A stretch of 64,000 bases of DNA from Microbulbifer sp. SAOS-129_SWC (GTDB lineage: Bacteria; Pseudomonadota; Gammaproteobacteria; Pseudomonadales; Cellvibrionaceae), in NCBI RefSeq assembly GCF_039696035.1, contig NZ_CP155567.1, forward strand, positions 558,001 through 622,000, written 5' to 3'. A program made the position numbers and the translations under genes. This document shows, in pieces, positions 1 through 10,545 of the stretch. Within the stretch, counting starts at the first letter, position 1. Every line of letters starts with the position of its first letter. The notes below the pieces were generated by a model, which saw only the letters and a list, made by a program, of their open reading frames with translations, was not told the origin of the DNA and searched no databases.

Positions 1-123
1 CTCTCGACAGATCGTAGAGGGATGCCTTTCCAGAAGTTCGGCAATCTCTATTTGCGAGTGCCCGGCTTTCTTCAGACTATAAATCTGGTATCGTTCGTTC
101 TCGGTCAGCTGGTTGTAGCTCAT
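1..123 (-). CDS. IS30-family transposase, N-terminal fragment (runs off the window)
   Basis: The minus strand reads 41 codons from an ATG at 121-123 to the window edge, beginning MSYNQLTENERYQIY and ending PSTICRE. This is the characteristic N-terminal helix-turn-helix of IS30-family DDE transposases, which binds the element's ends. Only the DNA-binding start is visible, so whether the transposase is intact cannot be told. It sits in DNA that is clearly more AT-rich than the rest of the window. Family assignment rests on recognising the motif; the catalytic DDE domain lies outside. Confidence 0.85.
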   Translation of the reverse strand, partial: MSYNQLTENERYQIYSLKKAGHSQIEIAELLERHPSTICRE

Positions 124-210
124 CAGTGCTTTTCTCTTGGCGGGGAGAAGCGCCGACTCTACCAGCTGGCCTCTCTCTTACCAATTGCACTTATTATCCG
201 AAACCGCGTG
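124..210 (-). mobile_element. Presumed 5' end of the IS30-family element
   Basis: This is the non-coding DNA between the transposase start and the probable element end. Around 181-205 the minus strand reads ATAAGTGCAATTGG preceded by GGTTTCGG, which resembles the terminal inverted repeats of IS30-family elements (typically ...ATAAGTGCAA...). The exact boundary and target duplication cannot be fixed because the other end is outside the window. Confidence 0.5.
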
Positions 211-831
211 AACCATACATTGGCAGTGGCGTCATTTTCCAGAACTCCCAGGCAAGAAGCATAAAGGAAAACTGACATTAAGGAGAATACCAATATTGAA
301 AATAGGGCCTCATAGAAGCACTCCCACTTAGTGGGAAGACGATCAATATTCTATTTCTTGTCTTCTGTGCTCATAGACTCTTAACAGTTTATTAAAGAGC
401 TACCCGCGTCATATCTCGGTAAGAGCTTTTTAGATTCCACGAAAATGGAAGTTAGATCAATAGGTTGCCGACCTACCATGATTCATCTGTCAAAATTAAC
501 GAGCTCCAAGTCGAGTTGCGCGCCTCCCGGTTTGGCTCTTGATAAGCGGCCGCATAGTAGTGAAATCAATAAGTTAGCTATGAATCCAATGTGTTAAATA
601 GCCCCCGGCTACTGAATTCGGTCGTTTTTTCTGCCGCCGGCCCAATTTCATTACCTATCAAATTAAATGGGGGCAGAACAAAGTTTTGACGCGTAATTTT
701 ATTTTGGTGGAGGCCGGATCATATCTCCACTGAGGGGAAGAGTGGGAAATGGGTCGATTGCCAGATTGCAGGCTGAACTTAAATTGGTAGCTAGGGCAGC
801 CGCAAAGAACGGCTCAGCGGGGAAGGAAAAA
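211..831. other. AT-rich intergenic stretch with no supported gene
   Basis: About 620 bases between the IS30 end and the tRNA. Base composition is visibly lower in GC than the rest of the window. Only very short open frames occur and none has a convincing ribosome binding site or a recognisable product. The stretch touches the 3' end of the tRNA, a classic integration site, so it may be the edge of an integrated element. No integrase or attachment-site repeat is visible inside the window. Confidence 0.6.
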
Positions 832-908
832 TGGTGGGCCCTCCGGGACTTGAACCCAGGACCTGCCGATTATGAGTCGGATGCTCTAACCAACTGAGCT
901 AAGGGCCC
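832..908 (-). tRNA. tRNA with anticodon CAT, probably tRNA-Ile2 (lysidine type)
   Basis: On the minus strand a full cloverleaf can be drawn: acceptor GGGCCCT paired with AGGGCCC, D-arm GCTCAGTTGGTTAGAGC, anticodon stem CCGAC/ (G)TCGG around loop CTCATAA (anticodon at 872-874), T-loop TTCAAGT and an encoded CCA at 832-834. CAT can be elongator Met or Ile2. The C4-G69 and C5-G68 acceptor pairs are those known to favour TilS recognition of tRNA-Ile2, and GGGCCC resembles Ile2 acceptor stems, so Ile2 is preferred. The gene lies downstream of rpoD, where pseudomonads also carry a CAT tRNA (from memory). Confidence 0.9.
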
Positions 909-941
909 CCACTGAAGACGCCGGCGGCGGCGCCGTCAGCG

Positions 942-977
942 GTCTGGGAAAATACTCGATTTCCCCTTGGGAATCAA
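942..977 (-). promoter_or_regulatory. Candidate sigma70 promoter of the tRNA
   Basis: On the minus strand TTGATT (972-977) and TATTTT (949-954) are separated by exactly 17 bases, followed by a GC-rich discriminator. Transcription would begin near 942, leaving a leader of about 34 bases before the mature 5' end at 908. Each hexamer matches 4 of 6 consensus bases, so this is a reasonable but unproven promoter. Confidence 0.45.
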
Positions 978-1074
978 TGGCTTCCTGCCTGTGTCCGCTG
1001 TGCCGGCGTCTATTCCCGTCCTCTTTCATCATCCCTCTCCCCCGGCCCCCCGCTCCCGCTTGCGGGGCGGCGGG

Positions 1075-3264
1075 TTACCAGTTCAGGTCGAAGCCCAGGT
1101 TGCCGCTGGCGCCGCGCCAGTCCCGGTGGTAGTCGAGGGACTGCTGGTAGCTGAGGTTGAAGTAGAGGCTGCCGGTGCGGAACTGCAGCAGGTCCACGCC
1201 GGCGCCCAGCTCGCCCCAGGTGGCGCGGCGCTGGTCTTCGAGGAACAGGCGGGTGTCGAACAGCAGTTCGTCGTGGCCGTGCAGGGTGTGCCAGAGATTG
1301 CCGAACAGGTAGTAGCGGTTGTCGCCGCGGCGGTTGTAGGCGCGCAGGCCGGCGCGGAAGGTCAGTTCCGGGGTCATGTCCGGTTCCACCCGGGCGTAGC
1401 CGTCCTCGTAGGCGGTGAGGTTGGTGTAGTTGGCGATCACCTGCAGCTGCGGTTCCACGCCGATGGTTGCACTGCTCCACGGGGCAAAACCCTTCTCCAG
1501 CGACAGGCTCAGTTGCGGGCCGTGCACGCTGGTGTTGATATCGCGGCTGGAGCGGCTTTCGGCGTTGAGATAGCCGGCCTTGAACAGCAGGTCGAAGTAG
1601 CCACCGCTGTTGCGGTAGTCGGTGAAGTAGGCGCCGAAGTAGTAGCTGTCGATGCGGTTGGTGCCGGCGCGGTAGTCGGCGTTGCCGCGGGCGAGGCCGG
1701 TGACATTGCCGCGCGCGGTGCTGCTGCCGGCAAACAGGCCCCACTCTTCGCTGCCGTGGCAGGTGGGGCCGGCCCAGAGATTGCCATTCAGTTGCAGACC
1801 GCTCATATAGCCGTCGAAACGCGTGGGCATATCGCCGCCCCAGTCCATCTGTACCGGGCGGTAGTCGAGCCGCAGCCAGCCGCCGTGATTGCCGGGGCCG
1901 CCGCTCAGCTGTTCGCCGCGGCGCTGCTGGTAGCTGCTGATCTGCTGCAGCGACAGCTGCTGGGCGAGGCCCTTGATCTGCGCGTAGAGCGGGATTTCCG
2001 GGCGGTACAGCGGCACCGGTGTGGTGGCGGTGGGCGCCAGCGCCAGTGGCTGGCTGGTGCCGCTACCGGTCTGCATGGCTGGCGATGCAGTGGCGGGGGC
2101 GGCGCTGCCGGGCAGCAGGGTGGAGCGCAGGTACCAGTTGTCGTCGTCCTCTCCGGGCGTGCCGCGAAACAGGTAGTACTCGTAGGGGCCGCTGGCGATC
2201 GGCGCGGCCATGTAGAAGGCGTCGGCAGCGCTGCTGCCGCCATTGCGGGTTTCCACTACCAATATGCCCTGATCGGTAGCCTGGCCGCTGTTGCCGTAGG
2301 TGGCGAAGGCGAGTTCGGTGCCGCCGCTGGCGTGGCCGCCGTCGATGACCAGGCGATCGCCGCTGGCGTCGTCGCCGCCGATGGTGACATCCAGGTAGAT
2401 ACGGCCACTGCCGCGGTAGTCGCCGCCGACAGTCAGCTGGTTGGCGGTGCCGCCGCGCAGGTCGATGGTGCCGTTGTTGTCCAGCAGCAGCGCGCCGCTG
2501 GCGGCGATCTTGCCGTCAAATTCCGGCAGCAATAGCTGGCTGCCGGGGTCGAGTACGAGGCGCGCGGGCAGGGCGTCGATGTCGCCGAGCTGCAGGGGGT
2601 TGTTGAGGGTGAGGTTGGAGCCCTCGCCGAGGCGGATGGATTCCCAGCCGCCGAGCTTGGCGGGATCGGCGAAGACCTGATGATCGAGCAGCAGGCTGTC
2701 GTAACCGGTGCCGCCATCGAGCGGGGTGTGGTCGGCGCCGTCGATACCGCGCAGGGTGGCGCGGTCGTCGCCGCCGCCGAGGCTGATGCCGTCGCCGACC
2801 CAGCCGCCGTGCCAGTCGAGCGTGTCCGCGCCGCTACTGCCCACCAGCCAGGTGCCAATGCGACCGCCGCCCAGCTCAATCCGGTTGTTGCCGCCACCGA
2901 GGCTGACGCCGCCGCCGATGGTACCGCTGTTGTAGAAGGTGTTGTCGCCGCCGGACAGTTGCACGGTGTAGGGATCGCCGGAGCTGAGGCTGCCGTAGTT
3001 GCGCACGCTGGCGCCGGCGCCGAGGACGACAGCGGGGGCCTGTGCGGTGGTGATGCTGGCACCGGCGTCGATGGTGACGCTGACATTGCTCGCGCCGGCT
3101 GCGTGCACGCCGATACTGTCGTTGCCGCTGCAGGTGACGCTGGCACCGTTCGCGGGTAGATGATCAGTGCAGCTGGCGAGGACGATCTGGGGGCTGGAAA
3201 AGGAGGCGGCCAACAGCAGGCCGGCGCAGCGGGCGAGCACTGGCCCCGTGCGTAAATCTGACAT
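1075..3264 (-). CDS. Autotransporter outer-membrane beta-barrel protein
   Basis: A 729-residue protein with an N-terminal signal peptide (hydrophobic stretch about residues 10-30, cleavage near VLA-S). A glycine/aspartate-rich passenger follows, then a C-terminal barrel domain of roughly 270 residues that ends in an aromatic residue (GFDLNW), as autotransporter barrels do. The passenger contains GGTGYDSLLL, GSSGADTLDW and LGGGDDRATL, which resemble degenerate RTX-like calcium repeats and beta-helix rungs. A Pro/Ala/Thr linker near residues 385-415 precedes the barrel. Type V secretion of the passenger to the surface is expected. No protease triad or other catalytic motif was recognised, so adhesion is only a guess. 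It is a single gene reading toward the tRNA, separate from dgkA. Confidence 0.85.
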   Translation of the reverse strand: MSDLRTGPVLARCAGLLLAASFSSPQIVLASCTDHLPANGASVTCSGNDSIGVHAAGASNVSVTIDAGASITTAQAPAVVLGAGASVRNYGSLSSGDPYTVQLSGGDNTFYNSGTIGGGVSLGGGNNRIELGGGRIGTWLVGSSGADTLDWHGGWVGDGISLGGGDDRATLRGIDGADHTPLDGGTGYDSLLLDHQVFADPAKLGGWESIRLGEGSNLTLNNPLQLGDIDALPARLVLDPGSQLLLPEFDGKIAASGALLLDNNGTIDLRGGTANQLTVGGDYRGSGRIYLDVTIGGDDASGDRLVIDGGHASGGTELAFATYGNSGQATDQGILVVETRNGGSSAADAFYMAAPIASGPYEYYLFRGTPGEDDDNWYLRSTLLPGSAAPATASPAMQTGSGTSQPLALAPTATTPVPLYRPEIPLYAQIKGLAQQLSLQQISSYQQRRGEQLSGGPGNHGGWLRLDYRPVQMDWGGDMPTRFDGYMSGLQLNGNLWAGPTCHGSEEWGLFAGSSTARGNVTGLARGNADYRAGTNRIDSYYFGAYFTDYRNSGGYFDLLFKAGYLNAESRSSRDINTSVHGPQLSLSLEKGFAPWSSATIGVEPQLQVIANYTNLTAYEDGYARVEPDMTPELTFRAGLRAYNRRGDNRYYLFGNLWHTLHGHDELLFDTRLFLEDQRRATWGELGAGVDLLQFRTGSLYFNLSYQQSLDYHRDWRGASGNLGFDLNW

Positions 3265-3420
3265 AAACCTTTCCCTGGTTTGTCACTGCTTTTAATTCGG
3301 GTGGGGAAAAGTCTAGACGAGCGATTTGGCTGCGGAGGAGGGGGGCGAAAACAGTGGCGCCTAAACGCCGACCGCGGCGCGCTTATATCGTAAGTCGCTG
3401 CCGCGGCGGGGTGAATTGGC

Positions 3421-3831
3421 TCAGGGAATCCAGCGTGGTAACAGGATGCAGCCCCAGGTCAGCAGCCACATCAGCAGTGCCAGAAACACGGCGGCGGAGC
3501 CGGTGTCCTTGGCGATTTTCGACAGCGGGTGTTTCTCCGGGCCCACGCGGTCGACCACGGCCTCGACCGCGCTGTTGAGCAGCTCGACGATCATGACCAT
3601 AAAGGTCACGCCGATCAGCAGTGCGCGCTCGACCCCGCCGTGACCGAGCCACAGCGCCAGCGGGATCAGGAAAATCGCCATGGTGACTTCCTGGCGGAAC
3701 GCGGCCTCGTTGCGCCAAGTGGCGAGCAGGCCTTCGCGGGAGTAGTGGGTGGCGTCGATCAGGCGGGCGATGCCGGTCTTGCCGGGTTTGTTGACAAAGT
3801 CGTCTGGCATGGTGTGTTTCTTGCGGCCCAT
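3421..3831 (-). CDS. dgkA: Diacylglycerol kinase
   Basis: A 136-residue inner-membrane enzyme that phosphorylates diacylglycerol to phosphatidic acid and recycles lipid left over from periplasmic glucan and LPS modification. The family signature is clear: EAAFRQE near the first helix, then ELLNSAVEAVVDR and HPLSKIAKDTGSAAV, with three hydrophobic segments. Length is slightly above the 122 residues usual in Escherichia coli because of an N-terminal extension. A second ATG at 3808-3810 (MPDDFVNK) could be the true start, since neither has a strong ribosome binding site. It lies downstream of the rpoD terminator and is probably transcribed separately. Confidence 0.92.
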   Translation of the reverse strand: MGRKKHTMPDDFVNKPGKTGIARLIDATHYSREGLLATWRNEAAFRQEVTMAIFLIPLALWLGHGGVERALLIGVTFMVMIVELLNSAVEAVVDRVGPEKHPLSKIAKDTGSAAVFLALLMWLLTWGCILLPRWIP

Positions 3832-3905
3832 GAGTCAGGTTTACAGCCCGCTGTGCAGCGGTATTCGCGGCGGATTCTAGCCGCGCGGCTGTCAATAAAA
3901 TGTCA

Positions 3906-3934
3906 TAAAAAAAGCCCGGCGGAGCCGGGCTTTG
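3906..3934 (-). terminator. Rho-independent terminator of rpoD
   Basis: AAAGCCCGGC at 3911-3920 pairs with GCCGGGCTTT at 3924-3933 around a 3-base loop. On the minus strand the stem is followed by a run of seven T. It lies four bases past the rpoD stop codon, as expected for the end of the rpsU-dnaG-rpoD transcription unit. Confidence 0.9.
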
Positions 3935-3937
3935 CGC

Positions 3938-5809
<1,872 letters not shown>

Positions 5810-6001
5810 GCACAACCCTGAAAAGTAAGGAGAAAATACGGGACAAAGACTCGGGATTATAGCGTATTTGCGATAGCAATAACCACTCTGGCTGTCAAGA
5901 GACGCCTTGGTGCGATGTTCACTGTAATCTTCCCGATCCCCATCCGGGGGGTGACTGGATATGGTGCTGGCCGCTGAGTTTTCAAGGCCTGCACCGCGAA
6001 T

Positions 6002-7984
6002 TCATTCTCGTTTGTGGCGCCAGTTGGCGAGCAGGGACAGCTGCTCCTCGGCACTGAGCCCGGCGCTGCCCTTCAATTGCGCCAGCAGATCGAGCTTGCG
6101 TTGCTTTTCCTCTGCCCGCGCCAGGCGTTGCAGGCAGTCGGCAAACTCGGCCGCCGGGTCGTATTCTAGCTCAAGCCCGGAATTGCCCACGATGGGGTGG
6201 CTGGCGGCCAGCTTGGCCAGGGTCTCGCGGGATTCGTGATCCTTGTGCGCCATCCAGTGGCCGAGAAACTGGCTGTAGTTGCAGCCCGGCCGCTGGTGCA
6301 TTACCTGCAGAACTTCGCCGAACAGGCGCAGATCCGAATCGCTGCTGTGGATAAACTGGCCGATGTCGGTGACGGCTGCGGCCAGCTCCGGGTGGTGCAG
6401 CACCAGTGCGATCAGCATCCGCTCCGCGGGCAGGCGGTACTGGCCACTGCGGCGCGCCGGTGCCGGCTGCGGCGGTAAACCCCCGTGCCCGGGGTCCTCG
6501 GGCGGGGGCATCTGGTCGTATTCGAAACCGCCCGCAAAGTCTTCCTCGCGCACCGGCGGCACTGGCGCGGCGGTTTCGCGCTGTGGCGGCGCCGGCGCAG
6601 GGGCCGGGTGGGCCGGCTGGGCGGCGCGGGCGCGGGCCTTTTCCGCACTGATGACTTCCTGCAGGGTGTCGCGATCGAGGCCGGTGCGGGCGGCCAGCTG
6701 CTGGAACATCAGTGCCCGGTAGATGCCCTCGGGCAGCTGGTCGAGCAGCGGCGCGGCGAGCTTGGACAGGCGCGCGCGGCCGTCCATGGTCTGCAGGTTG
6801 ATGCCCTCGCCGAGCAGGTCGAAGAGGAAATCCTCCAGCGGCCGTGCCTGTTCGTCGAGCAGCTGTTCGAAGCGTTCGCCACCCACCTGGCGTACCAGCG
6901 TGTCGGGATCCTCGCCTTCCGGCAGCAGCAGGAAGCGCAGGCTGCGCCCGTCCTGCATCTGCGGCAGCGCCGCTTCCAGCGCGCGGCGCGCGGCGGTGCG
7001 GCCGGCCTTGTCGCCGTCGAAACAGAACACCAGCTCCAGGGTGTGGCGGAAGGCCAGCTGGATATGGTCCTCGCCGCAGGCGGTGCCGAGGGTCGCCACC
7101 GCACAGCGGATATCGAACTGGGCCAGCGCCACCACGTCCATATAGCCTTCCACCACGATCAGCCGCTTCAGGTCGCGGTTGGCCTGGCGCGCTTCCCACA
7201 GGCCGTAGAGTTCGCGGCCCTTGTGGAAGATTGGCGTTTCCGGGGAATTCAGGTATTTGGGCTTGTCGTCGCCCAGTACTCGGCCGCCGAAGGCGATGGT
7301 GCGCCCGCGCTGGTCGCGGATCGGGAAGATGATGCGGTTGCGGAAGCGGTCGTAGTGGTGGCGCTGCGCGGACTTGGCTGTTGAAAAAGTGTTGCCGTCG
7401 CTGTCCTGGCGGCGGATGGCGAGGCCGGCCTGCTCCAGCTGGTCGGCCTTCTCGGCCGTGTCGCCGAGGGCGTTGAGCAGGTTGTCCCAGCCGGGCGGCG
7501 CCAGGCCGATACCGAAATCGCGGGCGATGGCGCCGGTGAGGCCGCGGTCCTTGAGGTAGGCGGTGGCGCGCCCGGCACCCGGGTGCACGCGCAGCTGCTG
7601 GCGGTAGTAGTCGGCGGCCTTTTCGGTCAGCTGGTAGAGCGACTGGCTCTCGCGCTGGCGCTTTTCCTGGCCGGGGGCCAGTTGTTCGCGCGGGACTTCG
7701 AGGCCGCGGGTGGCGGCGAGCTTTTCCACCGCCTCGGGAAAGCCGAGCCGGTCGTACTCCATCAGGAAGCCGAGGGCGTTGCCGTTGGCGCCGCAGCCAA
7801 AGCAGTAGTAGAACTGCTTGTCGGGGCTTACCGTGAACGATGGAGTCTTTTCATCGTGAAACGGGCAGCAGGCGGAATAGTTTTTCCCGGTTTTGCGCAG
7901 TTTGACCCGGCTGTCCACCAGCTCGACGATATCCGCCCGTGCGAGCAGGTCGTCGATAAAGTGCTGGGGGATCTTGCCGGCCAT
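6002..7984 (-). CDS. dnaG: DNA primase
   Basis: A 660-residue primase that makes RNA primers at the replication fork. The N-terminal CHC2 zinc ribbon is complete (C40, H43, C61, C64). The TOPRIM core is visible as LIVVEGYMDVVAL and VFCFDGDKAGR, holding the metal-binding Glu and DxD residues. A proline/alanine-rich linker of about 60 residues precedes the C-terminal helical domain that binds DnaB helicase. Length is somewhat above the usual 580-ish residues because of that linker. It lies between yqeY and rpoD on the same strand, the standard position in the rpsU-dnaG-rpoD operon. Confidence 0.98.
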   Translation of the reverse strand: MAGKIPQHFIDDLLARADIVELVDSRVKLRKTGKNYSACCPFHDEKTPSFTVSPDKQFYYCFGCGANGNALGFLMEYDRLGFPEAVEKLAATRGLEVPREQLAPGQEKRQRESQSLYQLTEKAADYYRQQLRVHPGAGRATAYLKDRGLTGAIARDFGIGLAPPGWDNLLNALGDTAEKADQLEQAGLAIRRQDSDGNTFSTAKSAQRHHYDRFRNRIIFPIRDQRGRTIAFGGRVLGDDKPKYLNSPETPIFHKGRELYGLWEARQANRDLKRLIVVEGYMDVVALAQFDIRCAVATLGTACGEDHIQLAFRHTLELVFCFDGDKAGRTAARRALEAALPQMQDGRSLRFLLLPEGEDPDTLVRQVGGERFEQLLDEQARPLEDFLFDLLGEGINLQTMDGRARLSKLAAPLLDQLPEGIYRALMFQQLAARTGLDRDTLQEVISAEKARARAAQPAHPAPAPAPPQRETAAPVPPVREEDFAGGFEYDQMPPPEDPGHGGLPPQPAPARRSGQYRLPAERMLIALVLHHPELAAAVTDIGQFIHSSDSDLRLFGEVLQVMHQRPGCNYSQFLGHWMAHKDHESRETLAKLAASHPIVGNSGLELEYDPAAEFADCLQRLARAEEKQRKLDLLAQLKGSAGLSAEEQLSLLANWRHKRE

Positions 7985-8008
7985 AGGGTCTCGCTAGCGC
8001 TTCAGCGG

Positions 8009-8455
8009 TCAGCTGAATTGCGCTTTCACCAGTTTGCTGACGGCGCCCATATCGGCGCGGCCCTGCACCTGCGGTTTGACCTGGGCCATGACTTTGCCCA
8101 TATCGGCCATGCTGCTGGCGCCAGTATCCTTAACTGCGGCGGCGACGATGTCGGCCATTTCCGCTTCGCTCAGCTGTTCCGGCAGGAATTCTTGGATCAC
8201 ATCGATTTCGGCCTGCTCCACGGCGGCCAGTTCGGCGCGGCCGGCTTTCTCGTACTGGGTGATGGAGTCGCGGCGCTGCTTGGTCATCTTGTCCAGCAGG
8301 GCGAGGATGCGAGCGTCATCCAGCTCGATGCGCTCGTCGACCTCGACCTTCTTGATCTCGGCATTGATCAGGCGCAGCGTGGCCAGGCGCTCCTTGGCGC
8401 GGGCTTTCATGGCGTCTTTGGTGGCTTGGGCCAGGGTTTCCTTGAGGGTGCTCAT
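8009..8455 (-). CDS. yqeY: GatB/YqeY domain protein
   Basis: A 148-residue protein of the YqeY family, which matches the C-terminal tail domain of the GatB subunit of tRNA-dependent amidotransferase. The visible family features are the N-terminal LKDAMKARAKERLATLR-like helix, EFLPEQLSEAEM in the middle and MGKVMAQVKPQVQGRADM near the end. Its biochemical role is not settled; a link to tRNA or translation is inferred from the GatB relationship. It lies 24 bases upstream of dnaG on the same strand and downstream of rpsU, the usual place in pseudomonads and relatives. Confidence 0.93.
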   Translation of the reverse strand: MSTLKETLAQATKDAMKARAKERLATLRLINAEIKKVEVDERIELDDARILALLDKMTKQRRDSITQYEKAGRAELAAVEQAEIDVIQEFLPEQLSEAEMADIVAAAVKDTGASSMADMGKVMAQVKPQVQGRADMGAVSKLVKAQFS

Positions 8456-8568
8456 GATTTTGTACCGTGTGTTCCGTTTCAGGGGTCACAAAAGGGTTAC
8501 GGACGCCAAGAATAGCGCTTTCGCGGGTAACAAAAAATCGGTGGGGCCGAGGTTGGGGCCAGCTAAAT

Positions 8569-8607
8569 GAAAAACGGCGCGCGAGTCGGGCTCGCACGCC
8601 GTTTTTT
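8569..8607 (-). terminator. Hairpin terminator or attenuator between rpsU and yqeY
   Basis: AAAACGGCGCGCGAG pairs imperfectly with CTCGCACGCCGTTTT (8571-8605) and is flanked by short A and T runs, so it can work in either direction. On the minus strand it lies 70 bases after the rpsU stop and before yqeY-dnaG-rpoD. That is the position of the internal terminator that gives more rpsU than dnaG transcript in Escherichia coli. A partial terminator is therefore the likely role. Confidence 0.8.
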
Positions 8608-8677
8608 TGCTACCGCCGGGGAGTGATGTCCCCTTCCGGCAACCTCGCTGCAGCAGGCTTAACGCGGCCTGCGGCTC

Positions 8678-8893
8678 TTAGTAGAGGCGCTGGAACTTGC
8701 GGTTTTCGCGCTGCAGCTTCTTGGCGTGACGCTTCACGGCCGCGGCAGCTTTGCGCTTGCGCACTGCAGTCGGCTTCTCGTAGAACTCGCGGCGACGTAC
8801 TTCAGACAGTACACCGGCCTTCTCACAAGAGCGCTTGAAGCGGCGCAGGGCGATATCGAAAGGTTCGTTGTCTTTGATTCGTACAGAGGGCAT
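8678..8893 (-). CDS. rpsU: 30S ribosomal protein S21
   Basis: A 71-residue basic protein starting [13 protein letters not shown] and ending RKFQRLY, nearly the textbook S21 sequence. S21 joins the small subunit late and helps base pairing between the anti-Shine-Dalgarno sequence and mRNA. The start at 8891-8893 is set by family alignment; the open frame continues upstream but that part is not conserved. It is the first gene of the rpsU-yqeY-dnaG-rpoD string and is divergent from tsaD, so 8894-9124 must contain both promoters. Confidence 0.98.
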   Translation of the reverse strand: MPSVRIKDNEPFDIALRRFKRSCEKAGVLSEVRRREFYEKPTAVRKRKAAAAVKRHAKKLQRENRKFQRLY

Positions 8894-9124
8894 TCGATTA
8901 CCTGTAAAATTCGTTTCTCTCGGCCATTCCGGCAATTGCGTTAGCAGCTGTAATCCGGTGGCCGGGTCACAGCGAGGGCGCAAATTCTATACACTCGGTC
9001 CGGCGTTCGCAAGCCTATTATGGGCTGGAATGCAGCGGAACAGCGCGCGCTGGCCTGCACCTCGTGCCACCTATCGAGTATGATAGCCGCCCCTTGATCC
9101 AGTCCCCATTTAAAGAGAGTAGAA

Positions 9125-10159
9125 GTGCGAGTCCTGGGAATCGAAACCTCCTGCGATGAAACCGGCGTCGCGATCTACGACACCGAAAAGGGACTGCTTG
9201 GTCACGCCCTGTTCAGTCAGGTGGATCTGCACGCCGATTATGGTGGTGTGGTGCCGGAGCTGGCCAGCCGCGACCATGTGCGCAAGCTGCTGCCGCTGGT
9301 GCGCCAGGTGATGGCGCAGAGCGAGACGACACCGGCAGACCTGCACGGCATTGCCTATACGGCCGGCCCCGGGCTGGTCGGCGCGCTGATGGTAGGCGCC
9401 TGTGCCGGCCGTGCGCTGGCCTACGGCTGGGGAATTCCCGCCGTGGCCGTGCACCATATGGAGGGGCACCTGCTGGCGCCGATGCTGGAGGACAAGCCGC
9501 CGGCCTTTCCTTTCGTGGCGCTGCTGGTCTCCGGCGGCCACACCCAGCTGGTCGATGTGCGCGGCCTCGGCGACTACGCGCTGCTGGGCGAGTCCCTCGA
9601 CGATGCGGCCGGCGAGGCCTTCGACAAGGCCGCCAAGATGCTCGACCTGGATTACCCGGGCGGACCCCGCCTGGCGGCGCTGGCAGAGCAGGGCGATGCG
9701 CAGCGGTTCAGGTTCCCGCGGCCGATGACCGACCGACCGGGGCTGGACTTCAGTTTCTCCGGCCTCAAGACCTACACCCTGACCACGGTGCGCCAGCACG
9801 CGCTGGAAGACGGCCTGCCGGATGCGCAGACCTGTGCGGACATCGCTGCGGCCTTCCAGGAGGCGGTGGTCGACACCCTGGTGATCAAGTGCCGCCGCGC
9901 GATCAAGGCCTCCGGTCACAAGACGCTGGTGATCGCCGGCGGCGTGTCGGCGAATACACTGCTGCGCGAGCGGTTGGAGAAAGCGCTGGCCAAAGATGGC
10001 GCCAGCGTCTATTACCCGCGCCACGAGTTCTGCACCGACAACGGCGCCATGATTGCCTATGCCGGTTGCCTGCGCCTGCGCGCGGGGGAGAAATCGGATC
10101 TGGCCATCGAGGTGCGCCCGCGCTGGCCAATGACAGAGTTGAAAGGGAGCCTCGGCTGA
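9125..10159 (+). CDS. tsaD: tRNA N6-threonylcarbamoyladenosine transferase
   Basis: A 344-residue protein that, with TsaB and TsaE, transfers threonylcarbamoyl to A37 of ANN-reading tRNAs. The ASKHA-fold signatures are present: [14 protein letters not shown] at the start, the metal-binding pair H111 and H115 in HHMEGH, and [10 protein letters not shown] in the middle. The start codon is GTG at 9125, confirmed by the conserved first residues and by GAGAG upstream. It is divergent from rpsU and three bases before folB, so the two are probably co-transcribed. In pseudomonads plsY usually lies between tsaD and folB; it is absent here. Confidence 0.97.
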   Translation: MRVLGIETSCDETGVAIYDTEKGLLGHALFSQVDLHADYGGVVPELASRDHVRKLLPLVRQVMAQSETTPADLHGIAYTAGPGLVGALMVGACAGRALAYGWGIPAVAVHHMEGHLLAPMLEDKPPAFPFVALLVSGGHTQLVDVRGLGDYALLGESLDDAAGEAFDKAAKMLDLDYPGGPRLAALAEQGDAQRFRFPRPMTDRPGLDFSFSGLKTYTLTTVRQHALEDGLPDAQTCADIAAAFQEAVVDTLVIKCRRAIKASGHKTLVIAGGVSANTLLRERLEKALAKDGASVYYPRHEFCTDNGAMIAYAGCLRLRAGEKSDLAIEVRPRWPMTELKGSLG

Positions 10160-10162
10160 CCG

Positions 10163-10543
10163 ATGGATATTGTCTATATACGGGATTTGAAGGTGGATAC
10201 CATCATCGGTATCTACGATTGGGAGCGCGAGGTACGCCAGACCGTCAGCCTGGATCTGGAGATGGCGTTCGATATCAGCGAGGCCGCGCGCACCGACAAT
10301 ATTGACTACACCCTTAACTACAAGGCGGTGGCCAAGCGGTTGATCGCGTTTATCGAAGGCAGCGAGTTCCTGCTGGTGGAAACCATGGCGGAACAGGCCG
10401 CGGCGATTGTGCGCGATGAATTCGAGGTGTCCTGGCTGCGCCTGCGCCTGTCGAAGCCCGGCGCCGTGCGCGGTTCGCGGGATGTTGGGGTGATCATCGA
10501 GCGCGGCGCGCGCCCGGCGAGCGGTGCCGCCGCAGGAGTGTGA
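10163..10543 (+). CDS. folB: Dihydroneopterin aldolase
   Basis: A 126-residue enzyme of folate synthesis that cleaves dihydroneopterin to 6-hydroxymethyldihydropterin. It opens MDIVYIRDLKVDTIIGIYDWERE, with the family Glu and Tyr in the IGIYDWE segment, and has the late LRLSKPGAVRGSRDVGV segment carrying the conserved Lys and Pro. It starts three bases after tsaD and its stop lies within the folK translation-start region, so the three are likely one transcript. FolB feeds FolK directly. Confidence 0.96.
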   Translation: MDIVYIRDLKVDTIIGIYDWEREVRQTVSLDLEMAFDISEAARTDNIDYTLNYKAVAKRLIAFIEGSEFLLVETMAEQAAAIVRDEFEVSWLRLRLSKPGAVRGSRDVGVIIERGARPASGAAAGV

Positions 10544-10545
10544 GA

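Noticed and set aside
832..908. Elongator tRNA-Met as the identity of the CAT tRNA
   Set aside because: Not fully excluded, but the C4-G69 and C5-G68 acceptor pairs and the GGGCCC stem favour tRNA-Ile2.
967..2535. Long plus-strand open frame (522 codons) across the autotransporter gene
   Set aside because: It is antisense to a well-supported autotransporter. Its Val/Ala/Gly-rich translation is typical of a high-GC shadow frame.
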